62,597 bases of DNA. Source: Symsagittifera roscoffensis. Its lineage: Eukaryota; Xenacoelomorpha; Acoela; Convolutidae. This document shows, in pieces, positions 10,901 through 19,558 of this stretch. The notes below the pieces were generated by a model. It had not been told where the DNA came from and did no database searches. It worked only from the letters and a program-made list of their open reading frames with translations. The position numbers were made by a program, and so were the translations under genes. Position 1 is the first letter of the stretch. Every line of letters starts with the position of its first letter. The stretch is from NCBI RefSeq assembly GCF_963678635.1, contig NW_026971174.1, forward strand, positions 1-62,597, in the 5' to 3' direction.

Positions 10901-13900
10901 TCCTACCGGAATCCCTCTGCTTCTCTGCAAGATGGTCTTTTCAAGAGGCTCTTTCGGCAATTCGGGATGATCTTCAATCGGTTTGCCTGATTTGTCCAGC
11001 CATCTCGTGAGTGGAAGACTGTCGTACGTTTCTTTGTCCATAAAGGAGAAGCCGTCCTTGATCTCAGGTCTGTCCGCCTCTCTTTGTTCTTGCCTCTCGT
11101 AGAACTCCGTCTTCTTACTCAAGCTGTCAGCATTTTGATGTTTATCTCGTGTTCTGTGCTCAATTATCATGTTGTATCCATCCAAGCGAACTATCCACCT
11201 CCCAATATAGCTCTGGTCCATTGAGTACGTTTTCAGCCAGCTTAATGCTCGGTTGTCGACTCGCAGCTTGAAGGGCTCACTGCCTAAGTATGCTCTGTAT
11301 TTTTCGACAAAGGTGACCACCGCGAACATCTCTGCTTTCGGTGCTCCGTACTTCATTTCTGTGTCACTTAGGACCTTGCTCCCGTATGCTATTGGTCTCA
11401 AGACTGTCTTCCCATTCCATTCTTGTTCTTGATGGAGAATCCCAGAAATAGCGACTACTGATGCATCCGTGTCTAGCACGTACATCCCTTTCTCAGTCGG
11501 CATACCCAGTACTGGTGCCTCACACAGCTCTTTCTTTATTCTCTGGAATGACTCTTCTGCCGCGTTGTTCCACGTGAACTTCTTGCCCTTATGTCTCATT
11601 AATTGTTGCATCGGGTATACTTTGTCCGCATATCCCTTGATGAATTCTCTATAATAGTTGGCGAAACCCAGGAAGCTCATCAGCTGGTGTTCCGTCTTCG
11701 GTGATTTCCAGGTTAGGACTGCTTCCACGGCGTCTGGGTCAGGTCTGATACCGTGTTTATCTACCATCCTGCCCAAGTATTTGATCGAGTCCTTGAGTAT
11801 CTCGCACTTTGATGGTTTACACTTCAGCCCCGATCTTTTCATGCACGCGAACACCTCGTCAAGCCTCTCGATGTGGTCTTCTAGTGTTGGCGTTGCTATT
11901 ACCACGTCGTCCACGTAGCACATTACCAGGTTGCCGTACTTCTTCGTCACGCCTATCAACGCGTGTGCCATCAGCCGCTGAAACGTGGCTGTTGCATTGC
12001 AGAGTCCAAACGGCATCCGTTTCCATTGAAACAGACCCAACTCACAGGCGAACCCTGTCTTGTCCCTGTCTTGCTTCCTTAATGGTACCTGCCAAAAGGC
12101 CGAGCCTAAATCAAGAGTCGTAAAAAATTTCGCATCACCTAACTTCGAGAGGCTCTCATCAATTCTAGGTATGGGATAGGCATCCTTTACCGTGACGGAG
12201 TTCAGGTATCGAAAGTCACAACAAAACCTTAACTGGTCGCCTTTCTTTTTGGCCATCACTACTCCACACGCCCACGGTGACTTGGATGGTTCTATCATGT
12301 CATACTCTAGTAACGTTTCGATTTCTTTTCTACACGCGTCCGATTTGTGTGGGGTCATGCGCCTCGCCCCCTCCCTGTGTGGCACCGCGTTTTCCTCAAG
12401 TTCTATTTCATGTTCAACAAAATTACAACACCCGATATCCGCCTTATGCCTTGAAAAAACCTCCTCGTTCCGCTCTAGTACGTCCTTGATAGCTTCGAGC
12501 TGTTCATCTTTCAGTTTGCCCCTTAAATGTTCAATCTCCGGCAGAACCGGTTTATCAGTTTGCATTTCATCTAGTGTGGGTCGCTCTGGAAAGTTCGAAC
12601 AGCTCGAAAGCCCATCGTCCGTTTCTGACTTAAGTGATTTGATAAGACCTGAAGAATCTTTTATTCTCTGCAATCGTCTCAAGATACAAATTTTGTCCCT
12701 GTGGTTGGGACAATCAACAACTTCATTTTGTTTTGAGTTTTCAATTGTTTCATATCGAGTTTTAACCGGTAAAGCATATCCCAGCTTCCTCCCTCTCTGT
12801 ATCGTGATCGGTATATCAAGGGTATTCAACAAGACACTGACGCAGAGGCCGCTCTTCGTTATCGAAAATGATCTTCCTAAAACAGCAGCGCTTTGACTAT
12901 TGGGATTCGGAACTATACACACTTGCTTGTTGTCACTTAGTTCATTATAATTTTTCATCCTCAAGCTTACGATTGCCGCTTCATTAGCTTTTAACCTCAC
13001 TCTCCTACTCAAGAATACCGGTGCTTTGTTTTCATTCGCCATTATTAAATTTACCGGTTTGATTGCGTACCTCCTATCCGGATTCCGTATCCTGAACATT
13101 GCATTATTTAGATCAATCGTTACGTCGAAATTCCTGATGAAGTCTCTGCCCAAAATGAATTGGTCAGATTCATCTAGGTTTTCTACCACGATGAAGCTCA
13201 TCCACAGGTTACGTTCCCCCAAATTGAGGGCTATTATCGGCGTCCTGCCCAGCACCCGTAGGGCCCCTTTGTTTGCAGCTGACAGCCGTATTCTCGAGTC
13301 TATCAAGTCACCTTTGTCAAAGCCCATCTTTTCCCATGTTTCGATTGGTATGACGCTCAAGACTGCTCCCGTGTCAAGTAATCCACGCAACTGAGTCTTT
13401 TTGCCATTTATGTCTAGCACGTGCCCTGTCACGTCTGCTTCCGTCCCGATGTGCATTGCATCTTCTTCAAGCATGGCACAGTGTCCGATCGATCTTACTT
13501 TCAACTCTTCTTTCCCTACATAGATTTGTCCAATTAGGTCTTCGTCGCATGTTATCATCGTCTTGGTATAGATGTTGATTCCATCTATATTTAGCATGAC
13601 CTCGTGTGGACCATAAGCTTCAGTGTACCTATTATCAACACGTACCGATTTGCTGCCCCCTCTCGTGAGTAGTGCCCTGAGCGCTCTAGAAGTCGTTTGT
13701 GGACTTATTCCACTCAAGTAGTCTGCATACACGTCAATGTGCATTATCGTCTGGTCGCTCGGCTCGCTCAAGTTTCTGGTTACCTCGTGTCCGCCCACTG
13801 TGATTATCGACATTATTCTTGCTCCGATTTTCGATATTCCAAAAGGTTTACCTGTCACCATTTTCACGGTGTTACAATTCCCGGTCTTCATTGAGCCCGT

Positions 13901-16342
13901 TCTAGCCTCTGGTATTGAGTTCGATCCGGTTAATGCTCCGTTAAAATTCTGTCTTTCGATCTCCAACTTTAGTCGTTGCTCTATTTCTTTCGCAGCCAGA
14001 TCTTGTTTCACTTTGGCAATTGCTTCCGTCGCCGCTTTCTCATAATTTATCTCTAGAGAGCTTCCGGCCGCGGACTCTAACGCACCACTAACATGTGTAA
14101 CAGCTTTCACTGTCTTCGTCGGCAATTCGGTGTTTGGTGCCCCCAAGTTCCTAGATTCAAACTCGTTTTGCCTGTTCCGCTGATTCTGCACCGCCGCTAA
14201 TGCCAACTTATGTTTGGGGTGATTCTGGTCCTTGACCGCTTCCCAGAACAAGGGACAATCCATTCTGAAGTGCCCCTCCTGGTTACAGAAGAAGCATCTG
14301 GCGCCTATCTTGATGATCAAGCCATTATAGTACTCGTGTTCCTCCATCTGGCTCATATCCTCTTCATCCGGTGCATAACCTAGGCTCTTCATGCCTTGTT
14401 TGTACGTTGTGCAGTCAGCCACATGATGATCCGCTGACCCGCAGTTCGCGCATGATCTGCGCTTGTCCATATCATCTCTAGGTTTGTACCATGATGACCT
14501 CTGGGGTTGGCTTCCCCCTTGCGTGTTCCTGTTTTCGGAATATGAGTACTTCTTAGGTTTCATCAGCATGTATTCTCTTGATTTCTGTCTCATTTCTTCT
14601 GGGGTGGGTGCGCTGTCCTTCGACAATGTGTAGTATGTTGCTAACATTGTCCTTAAGTCATCACTTTTCACCCCATCGATGAACTTCGAGGCAATGCTAA
14701 AGTTCCGTCTATTTGTCGACTCCTCTGGGTCACTCCTCCTTCTCAAGCTCTCGAGGTCATCTAGGAACCGATCTATTGACTCGTCGTCCCTCTGCCTTCT
14801 ATTTTCAAATCGCATCATCGCTTGGTGACCCTTCATGCCTGACCCGAATCGATTCAGCAATATCTCGAAGATCTTGTCCGCGGTGTCACGTTCTTCCTCC
14901 TTCTTTGCGACCACGCATTTTAATGCCGTTCCTTCCAAGTTGCTCAGTATGGCTGTACATGCTTGTCTTTCGTCACTCAAGTTGTCTTGTTCTAGATGTA
15001 ATCTCATCACTTCCACCCAAGTGTCAATGCATCCATCGGAGTCGTCCTTGAATTCTTTTGGCTTCTTGAATGTCTTTCTTGATTTTCCCTCTCTCCTGTC
15101 GCTCGAGTCAGTGTTCCTCGTGGCGAAGGCCTCTAGAGTCCTGTTCATCATCTCCCAAGTGCTGGCCCATGTCATAGCATCCGGTCCTGTGTTGCTGTTA
15201 GCTGTTGAATCTCCCGGAGCAGTCGTTGTATTCGACGTTCCATTCTTCATTATTGTTTTCGCAGCTGTTGGTGCTATGCTTATCGCATCCCTGGTTAAGG
15301 GCAACGGTGTCGATTGCCGTTTGTTCCTTTGTGGTTCTACAAAGTCAACTCTGGTGCTTTGCGTACGATCCGCTGCCGGTCTTTCTTGTGGAGTAGAACC
15401 TCTCAAGATTGCATCCAACTTCGCCTGTATTGCACACGAACTCTCGGCTTGACTCTTGCTCATTGTGTCCATTCTCCTTTCCAGGCTCCCTAATTGGCTG
15501 TTGACATCATCATATCGGTTCTTCAACTGTTGCATGTCTGTTTTGATGTTCTTTTCTCGTTCTTCATTGGTGGCTTCTACCTTATCTGACATTTCCTTGA
15601 GTCTCTCCTCTGTTGCCTTAGCTAGGTTAAAATAACTGTCTAGATACTCGTGCTTGTTGTATCTTATCTCCTTTTTTATCACCTCTCTGTCTTCTTCACT
15701 GTTCTTAAGTCTTTTGTCGATCTGATTTAATTTCGCCAACAAGTCGCCCAGCTCAATGGTAGTCTCTTCATGGTCAGCCGTGAGTTTCTCTTCGGCCGTA
15801 GCCTCTGCTTTAGCTTGTTCCTCATTCTGGCCGGTTTCTGTCGTTTTCGTGCTCACTGTACCAAATGTTCGTGCTCTTTCTGCTTTTGGTTCTTCAGTCA
15901 CGTTTTCTTTCGTTTTTATTCCGAACATTATTCCCAATTTTTCCGTGAAAGATGTCCTCTTTACTTGAGAGTCTTCTTTCACCGTTTCTTCGGTGTTGCC
16001 TATTGCATCTTCCGCGTCATCTATGGGTGAGAACTCTATGGGTTTCTGGTTCGGTTCCTCTGCATTGGGCATTGGAGTTGACTCTGTCGCCATCTTCCTT
16101 GTTTCATCCACACTTTGATCGGGTGTCTCTAGATCAATCTCGATGGTGGGTTCTACTCGCTCCCCTTCCGTGCCCTCTTTCGCCCTGTTTTCCGCTGTAC
16201 TCCTTGTGCTGACCATGTTAACTGAAAAGTTCGTCTTCGTTATCTTTGGGCCCGTTGATGTTGTTCCGCGCAGCGATGAATTATATTTCGTGTTTGATCC
16301 ACTTGACCTTTTTTCGAGCACCGGTACCCTACTCCGCCTCAT
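7535..16342 (-). CDS. gag-pol: Gypsy-A Gag-Pol polyprotein, 2935 aa, single frame
   Basis: One unbroken ORF from ATG at 16342. The order is: acidic and coiled-coil Gag N-terminus (to about 350); Gag core (about 400-600); two CCHC zinc knuckles, CANCGSADHHVADC near 628 and CFFCNQEGHFRMDC near 680; aspartic protease with LLDTGAVLSVIP near 985; reverse transcriptase with CYVDDVVIA near 1474; RNase H with VLDTDASVVAISG near 1620; an acidic tether; integrase with an HHCC finger (HDQMGHQG...CLAC, near 2165-2205) and DDE residues in QIDHQKI, FQSDNGKAF and NGLVERQ (about 2234-2325). Then come an acidic region and a C-terminal macrodomain-like segment (about 2786-2935). Most Ty3/Gypsy elements separate or frameshift gag and pol, so a continuous frame of this size is notable. 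The product should be cut by its own protease. No internal stop or frameshift is seen, so this copy may be active. Confidence 0.95.
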   Translation of the reverse strand: MRRSRVPVLEKRSSGSNTKYNSSLRGTTSTGPKITKTNFSVNMVSTRSTAENRAKEGTEGERVEPTIEIDLETPDQSVDETRKMATESTPMPNAEEPNQKPIEFSPIDDAEDAIGNTEETVKEDSQVKRTSFTEKLGIMFGIKTKENVTEEPKAERARTFGTVSTKTTETGQNEEQAKAEATAEEKLTADHEETTIELGDLLAKLNQIDKRLKNSEEDREVIKKEIRYNKHEYLDSYFNLAKATEERLKEMSDKVEATNEEREKNIKTDMQQLKNRYDDVNSQLGSLERRMDTMSKSQAESSCAIQAKLDAILRGSTPQERPAADRTQSTRVDFVEPQRNKRQSTPLPLTRDAISIAPTAAKTIMKNGTSNTTTAPGDSTANSNTGPDAMTWASTWEMMNRTLEAFATRNTDSSDRREGKSRKTFKKPKEFKDDSDGCIDTWVEVMRLHLEQDNLSDERQACTAILSNLEGTALKCVVAKKEEERDTADKIFEILLNRFGSGMKGHQAMMRFENRRQRDDESIDRFLDDLESLRRRSDPEESTNRRNFSIASKFIDGVKSDDLRTMLATYYTLSKDSAPTPEEMRQKSREYMLMKPKKYSYSENRNTQGGSQPQRSSWYKPRDDMDKRRSCANCGSADHHVADCTTYKQGMKSLGYAPDEEDMSQMEEHEYYNGLIIKIGARCFFCNQEGHFRMDCPLFWEAVKDQNHPKHKLALAAVQNQRNRQNEFESRNLGAPNTELPTKTVKAVTHVSGALESAAGSSLEINYEKAATEAIAKVKQDLAAKEIEQRLKLEIERQNFNGALTGSNSIPEARTGSMKTGNCNTVKMVTGKPFGISKIGARIMSIITVGGHEVTRNLSEPSDQTIMHIDVYADYLSGISPQTTSRALRALLTRGGSKSVRVDNRYTEAYGPHEVMLNIDGINIYTKTMITCDEDLIGQIYVGKEELKVRSIGHCAMLEEDAMHIGTEADVTGHVLDINGKKTQLRGLLDTGAVLSVIPIETWEKMGFDKGDLIDSRIRLSAANKGALRVLGRTPIIALNLGERNLWMSFIVVENLDESDQFILGRDFIRNFDVTIDLNNAMFRIRNPDRRYAIKPVNLIMANENKAPVFLSRRVRLKANEAAIVSLRMKNYNELSDNKQVCIVPNPNSQSAAVLGRSFSITKSGLCVSVLLNTLDIPITIQRGRKLGYALPVKTRYETIENSKQNEVVDCPNHRDKICILRRLQRIKDSSGLIKSLKSETDDGLSSCSNFPERPTLDEMQTDKPVLPEIEHLRGKLKDEQLEAIKDVLERNEEVFSRHKADIGCCNFVEHEIELEENAVPHREGARRMTPHKSDACRKEIETLLEYDMIEPSKSPWACGVVMAKKKGDQLRFCCDFRYLNSVTVKDAYPIPRIDESLSKLGDAKFFTTLDLGSAFWQVPLRKQDRDKTGFACELGLFQWKRMPFGLCNATATFQRLMAHALIGVTKKYGNLVMCYVDDVVIATPTLEDHIERLDEVFACMKRSGLKCKPSKCEILKDSIKYLGRMVDKHGIRPDPDAVEAVLTWKSPKTEHQLMSFLGFANYYREFIKGYADKVYPMQQLMRHKGKKFTWNNAAEESFQRIKKELCEAPVLGMPTEKGMYVLDTDASVVAISGILHQEQEWNGKTVLRPIAYGSKVLSDTEMKYGAPKAEMFAVVTFVEKYRAYLGSEPFKLRVDNRALSWLKTYSMDQSYIGRWIVRLDGYNMIIEHRTRDKHQNADSLSKKTEFYERQEQREADRPEIKDGFSFMDKETYDSLPLTRWLDKSGKPIEDHPELPKEPLEKTILQRSRGIPVGIMLKYKIVRETLKAKGYDLIQVEEGTVRIDEDLMRLLEKLSDDKPVIQGKGQEAPELTILRREETVNNTDVSKGSITDSKEVVRSLVEKIPDKILEQTKVRDKKVTFREEVEHLGLDQESGEWSRFMEEDETGEGKLSGEREEWDEDSDESSEDQDSLCMILAEEKIRQYDRELQTDPSSGTYNLETQEVRGGEELEKIAVSRKPLRELSCNSNVRTNLVPEDDMKIVKRMICVKLSDDIHNPGEMNGQIMALKEHVKARYRLSDLIRAQRNDKMTSNLSKWIHSGVKEKGELEEDSYKILSQFYKEKRDLLYHTAEGVVACKRRDEEKILHKQNLIILPQLYQTEVLFRSHDQMGHQGIDKVQQRILHRFDWPGMRKACERWVNACLACLQVKDPRKMKFPLKSVESSEFNEVVQIDHQKICMTESGYNQILVIIDHFTKLAEAVPCQTASAEETCDHLITHWISRYGCPMTFQSDNGKAFVGDLTKELMKRSHIAQAHSTTYHPQTNGLVERQNRTLVNMLRVYCSRYMTDWDKYLPQVVGAYNSTQHSTTGISPFMMLTGRERAMPLTFFYPEYEGKRTSPQAYVKEAIKRQQELNELCRRNTAQAQMRQRKKYDEKILRAKPYEVGQYVWVFQNVIPPKGTKKLLKKWRGPFMITEVHQQGRFYRLSTGRAAHYENLKPHIPSPEDWCLPKDMEGLEYLVVEPACEVNEKGTREKNDGNENLSLDDNEKIEVESDAGSFVEEDWDDPEQNEVPKWMEPDRPTPPETRTGNRKRTGMRYNRYGDDFLIDKIQPDKLGDELLSAGELEAEEEWQVIDDGGHYPQDDYSTPELETDLEQSEIERRENTNLRILEWMRDVKDESREGQSIQQIDVSAANYMKTEDPLFGWTATDRPLDIPKDNSDPTTSTGTSINIFVRGVGVGLTHTENLMIKKLKEVRETSGLELEEEEPEPTIGRNFKTKFEIPNEYSENIMITDSDFILSNRTSAICITADMSFKSRLEADFKREYQNVEFLFRQRPGLGGIAALPPSVAQVPGKYLCFLVTRVNDRNTIDPEHVILALTRLRDFMIERGIVEVSMPVYDPNRGKLSSRELYAILHVVFAETEIMVHLHKKYYLSIA

Positions 16343-16622
16343 TATTTCTATTTACAACTGCTTTTATTTACAATTTTATTATATACACGATTCTATTCTA
16401 AGGGTAAAAAAAAATATTTTTTGTGGTAACAAATTCTGTACAACGTGTTAAAAACCTTATCCAATTCTCTTTCTAAAACCTCCGAAAAATTTTCCTTAAT
16501 TTGGTCTTAACCCTACCTATTTCGATTTGTCTTATTCTGTCTTAAAACGCACTTGTTGTAATTTGACTTCAATTTCTATACCGTCCCAAGACTATTCGTC
16601 ACTATCACAGTACTCTCCGTTA

Positions 16623-17232
16623 GTGTCCTAAGACCCTTGTACCAAGACCACTGTTCCAAGACTAGTGTCCCAAGACTACTGTCCCAAGACCAGTGTCCCA
16701 AGGCTAGTGTCCCAAGACTACTGTCCCAAGGCTAGTGTCCCAAGGCTAGTGTCCCAAGATTACTGTCCCAAGGGTAGTGTCCCAAGACCAGTGTCCCAAG
16801 ACTGCTGTCCCAAGACTAGTGTCCCAAGGCCAGTGTCCCAAGACCAGTGTCCCAAGGCTGGTATCCCAAGACTAGTGTCCCAAGACTAGTGTCCCAAGGG
16901 TAGTGTCCCAAGACCAGTGTCCCAAGGCTGGTGTCCCAAGACTAGTGTCCCAAGACTAGTGTCCCAAGACCACTGTCCCAAGACTGTCCCAAGACCACTG
17001 TCCCAAGACCCTGTCCCAAGACCACCGTCCCAAGACCCTGTCCCAAGACCACTGTCCCAAGACCCTGTCCCAAGACCCTGTCCCAAGACCCTGTCCCAAG
17101 ACCACTGTCCCAAGACCACTGTCCCAAGACCCTGTCCCAAGACCACTGTCCCAAGACCACTGTCCCAAGACCCTGTCCCAAGACCACTATCCCAAGACTG
17201 CTCTGTCCCAAGACTTCTTCGGTCTTGTCCCA
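16623..17232. repeat. Minisatellite of TGTCCCAAGACCA-type units in the Gypsy-A leader
   Basis: About 40 tandem copies of a 13-15 base unit, TGTCCCAAGAC plus 2-4 variable bases (on +), run from about 16623 to 17232. Unit variants (AAGACTAG, AAGGCTAG, AAGACCAC, AAGACCC) are arranged in higher-order blocks. Because the unit has no stop in several frames, long spurious ORFs appear on both strands; they are not genes. Confidence 0.95.
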
Positions 17233-18057
17233 ATACTCGTCACGGAGTGTCTTCCTCGTTGTAGGGTCTTCTTGAACCACCGTACCTTGTACCACCACTC
17301 AAGCTCTAGTAAAATTTTCCCAAAAACCCTCTCTTAAAAGCCAAATGCTGACCCCCCTCTTCTTTTTGGTTGTTTCTATTTCAATGTAGGTGCGCAGGTA
17401 TCTTGTGATCACCTGTTCGTATAAAACCAAACACAAATCCTCAATAAAATGCAACAAAAATTTTAAGTAAGAAAAATAATAAAAACAGAAAAATGAGCCC
17501 ACCTAAAATTTAAAGGTGACCAATGTCTACCTTTCGTCTAAAAAAATTGTCTGGTACCTAATTGCCACGCGTTTTCCTCCCCCCACTAGTGATCTTATGG
17601 GGTATCACAAAAGCTGTCTATATCCGGTCCCCCCTACCAAACCAACCAGCGTACCAGCCTTAACTCGAGTTGGATTTTGGATCTCCACCTAATATTACCA
17701 ACGCGTGTTAATTTCTAATGTAACTAAGTCAACGATGTCGACTAATTAGTTACTCTAATTTCCCCCTTTTGCAATTTACAACCGCCAACCTCTAACTTAA
17801 CCAGTCCCCCTTCTAACCTCCCCCCCTTTCTAGCCCCCCTTCTTAAGCCTAAAAATTACTTTAAGCGCCGGGTGCTAAACCTCTCAAGAGAAAACCGTAG
17901 ACCTGTTTCCAGGCCTGCTCAAGTAAAAACGTTCCTCAAAACTGGGGGATTTCGCTTATCCAATTTTACACTTATCTCCTATAATGTAATGTGGATTCTA
18001 ACGATACCCGTTCTGCCCAACTTGAGAACTCGAGAATTGCCAAATCCTTCTTGGCTG

Positions 18058-18197
18058 CTTTCCCACTCGACTGGTCACCTGTTCCAGTCCAGTCTCCTAT
18101 TGGTTCAGCTCAAGTGTCCCTGAACCACTTTCCCACTCGGCTGGTCACCTCTTCCAGTCAAGTCTCCTATTGGTTCAGCTCAAGTGTCCAAGCTATC
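18058..18197. repeat. Tandem duplication, 70-base period
   Basis: The unit beginning CTTTCCCACTCG at 18058 recurs at 18128, with a few substitutions, and both copies end in TTCAGCTCAAGTGTCC. It lies in the Gypsy-A leader. Confidence 0.85.
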
Positions 18198-18647
18198 TGA
18201 AAACCCTTGACGACGCCCCACTTCGGGCACTTTATTCAGTTTACTGGTTTAAATTGCTAGGTTGATCGAAACGATCGAACTTGTAAAACAGTATGGGTAT
18301 ACTATTTAATTAATATAAAGGTTTGATCCAACTAATCTGGTGTCAAAGTCACTGTCTTTTTTCGTTTTATGGTTTTTGTTCCTTTTTCTATTCTTTTTTG
18401 GTTTTTGTTTTGCTTTTTGTCTTTTTGCTCGTGTTTTTGTCTCCCTAGTTGCCCCCCTTTACTCGGTTAGCTAAGCCTCGTTCGGAGAGCGTACCAGGAA
18501 ATTTTCTCGAGTTTTCTTAAAAAGCTATCACGGTACAACCGGAAGGTTTGCACGTTCCTGTCGAACCGTACCGCCGGTACTCTAGAATGGGCATTCAGCC
18601 CGAAGCTGTCTCAAGTGGGTTCGACTCCGTAGTCTTGATGTCGTAAA

Positions 18648-18662
18648 CACCCAGGAGCGCCA
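18648..18662 (-). promoter_or_regulatory. Primer binding site of Gypsy-A
   Basis: Read on the - strand the site is TGGCGCTCCTGGGTG. It has the TGG start expected opposite a tRNA CCA end and lies 11 bases inside the 5' LTR. Gypsy-B has the identical 15-mer at the corresponding place. I cannot name the primer tRNA. Confidence 0.75.
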
Positions 18663-18673
18663 TAAAAACACTA

Positions 18674-19558
18674 TGTAACATTCGTCTACTGCAGTCACAC
18701 ATGAGGCTTAAGAAAAATAGGCCCTATAACCACTGGCTCAAGGGTCAGGGACACTATCTCTTGTGTTTTTCTACCTCAAGAACGGTCGGAGCCAGTTCGG
18801 TTCGCTTGTGACATGAGACTACGACCCGTTACAGCTTAAAGGCTACTACTAAAATATCCCCCCACTCTAGAATTAGAAACGTCCCCATACTTAGGTCTCT
18901 AGATACCCAAAATACATGAACGCCGTTAAAAACCGGGTTGGAACAATCCGTTAAGTTACTTTTTATTAGACAGTGTAACTTTGATCCATTTCAGATGGAT
19001 CAACCTAAAACTCGCCTTACCTCAACATAACAATCATAAAACACACTCTAGAAATTTAAATTAAGGACTCACATGTTGATGCGCTCAAGCACAGGAAGTA
19101 ATTAAATGGGTGAGCAACTCTAGAATTAACTAAAGTAACTAGATAAGTTCAATGTTTATCAGTTTGAATGGTAAGGGTAAGTTTGAACTCAAGAACGAAG
19201 TCTTATGTGGACCATTGGGACACTCAAGCTGTCCACCTTTCCGTCGAAGGTTCACTCTGGTCCAGTTCGAATAATTACTCTCTCGGGAATACTCTGTCTT
19301 CTATTTCAGATAGGACAGCTCTACTCTTGTTCACTATGATGGAAATTGCGAATAGCAATTTCCCACTCGTTTTTATCTGACAACTTTCCCGCAATTGTTC
19401 TAAAATTATTCTCCTTTCTTTTTCTGATTTTCAGTTCTCGCGAGAAAATCGTGCATGACATGTTCCATTCGAAATTTTAAAAATTTAAATTTCACTCCAA
19501 AATCAAGTGTTTTCTGCTCTTCTCAAGGTCAAACCTCCAAATATGACCGACTGGCACA
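18674..19558 (-). repeat. 5' LTR of Gypsy-A
   Basis: It is the direct repeat of 622-1528 with the same TG...CA termini. Its outer end at 19558 lies inside the PLE coding sequence, so the PLE ORF reads nine codons into the LTR before stopping. Confidence 0.93.

Larger units (their letters stand above)
16343..18673 (-). other. Gypsy-A 5' leader (~2.3 kb)
   Basis: The untranslated stretch between the 5' LTR and gag contains the PBS, a duplicated 70-base unit, pyrimidine-rich blocks (17760-17850) and the large minisatellite listed separately. I see no credible ORF. The leader is much longer than usual for Gypsy elements. Confidence 0.7.
622..19558 (-). mobile_element. Gypsy-A: near-complete Ty3/Gypsy LTR retrotransposon (~18.9 kb)
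   Basis: Two direct repeats (622-1528 and 18674-19558) begin TGTGCCAG and end GAATGTTACA when read on the - strand. Between them, in - strand order, lie a PBS, a leader of about 2.3 kb, a single Gag-Pol ORF, an SGNH-hydrolase ORF, an ORF of unknown family and a polypurine tract. The size is two to three times that of an ordinary Gypsy element. The LTRs differ by roughly 2-3% by eye plus one small repeat-length change, so the insertion is moderately young and its large ORFs are intact. The 5-6 bases flanking the two outer ends do not match, and the flanks are PLE pieces in opposite orientation. Confidence 0.9.

Noticed and set aside
16665-17298. Long repetitive ORFs on both strands (QDCCPKTSVP- and GLGTGSWDS-type peptides)
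   Set aside because: They are translations of the stop-free minisatellite, not genes.
18618-18628. Perfect B-box GGTTCGACTCC just outside the Gypsy-A PBS
   Set aside because: No matching A box or tRNA fold around it, and the spacing to the CCA-like end is wrong. Probably chance.
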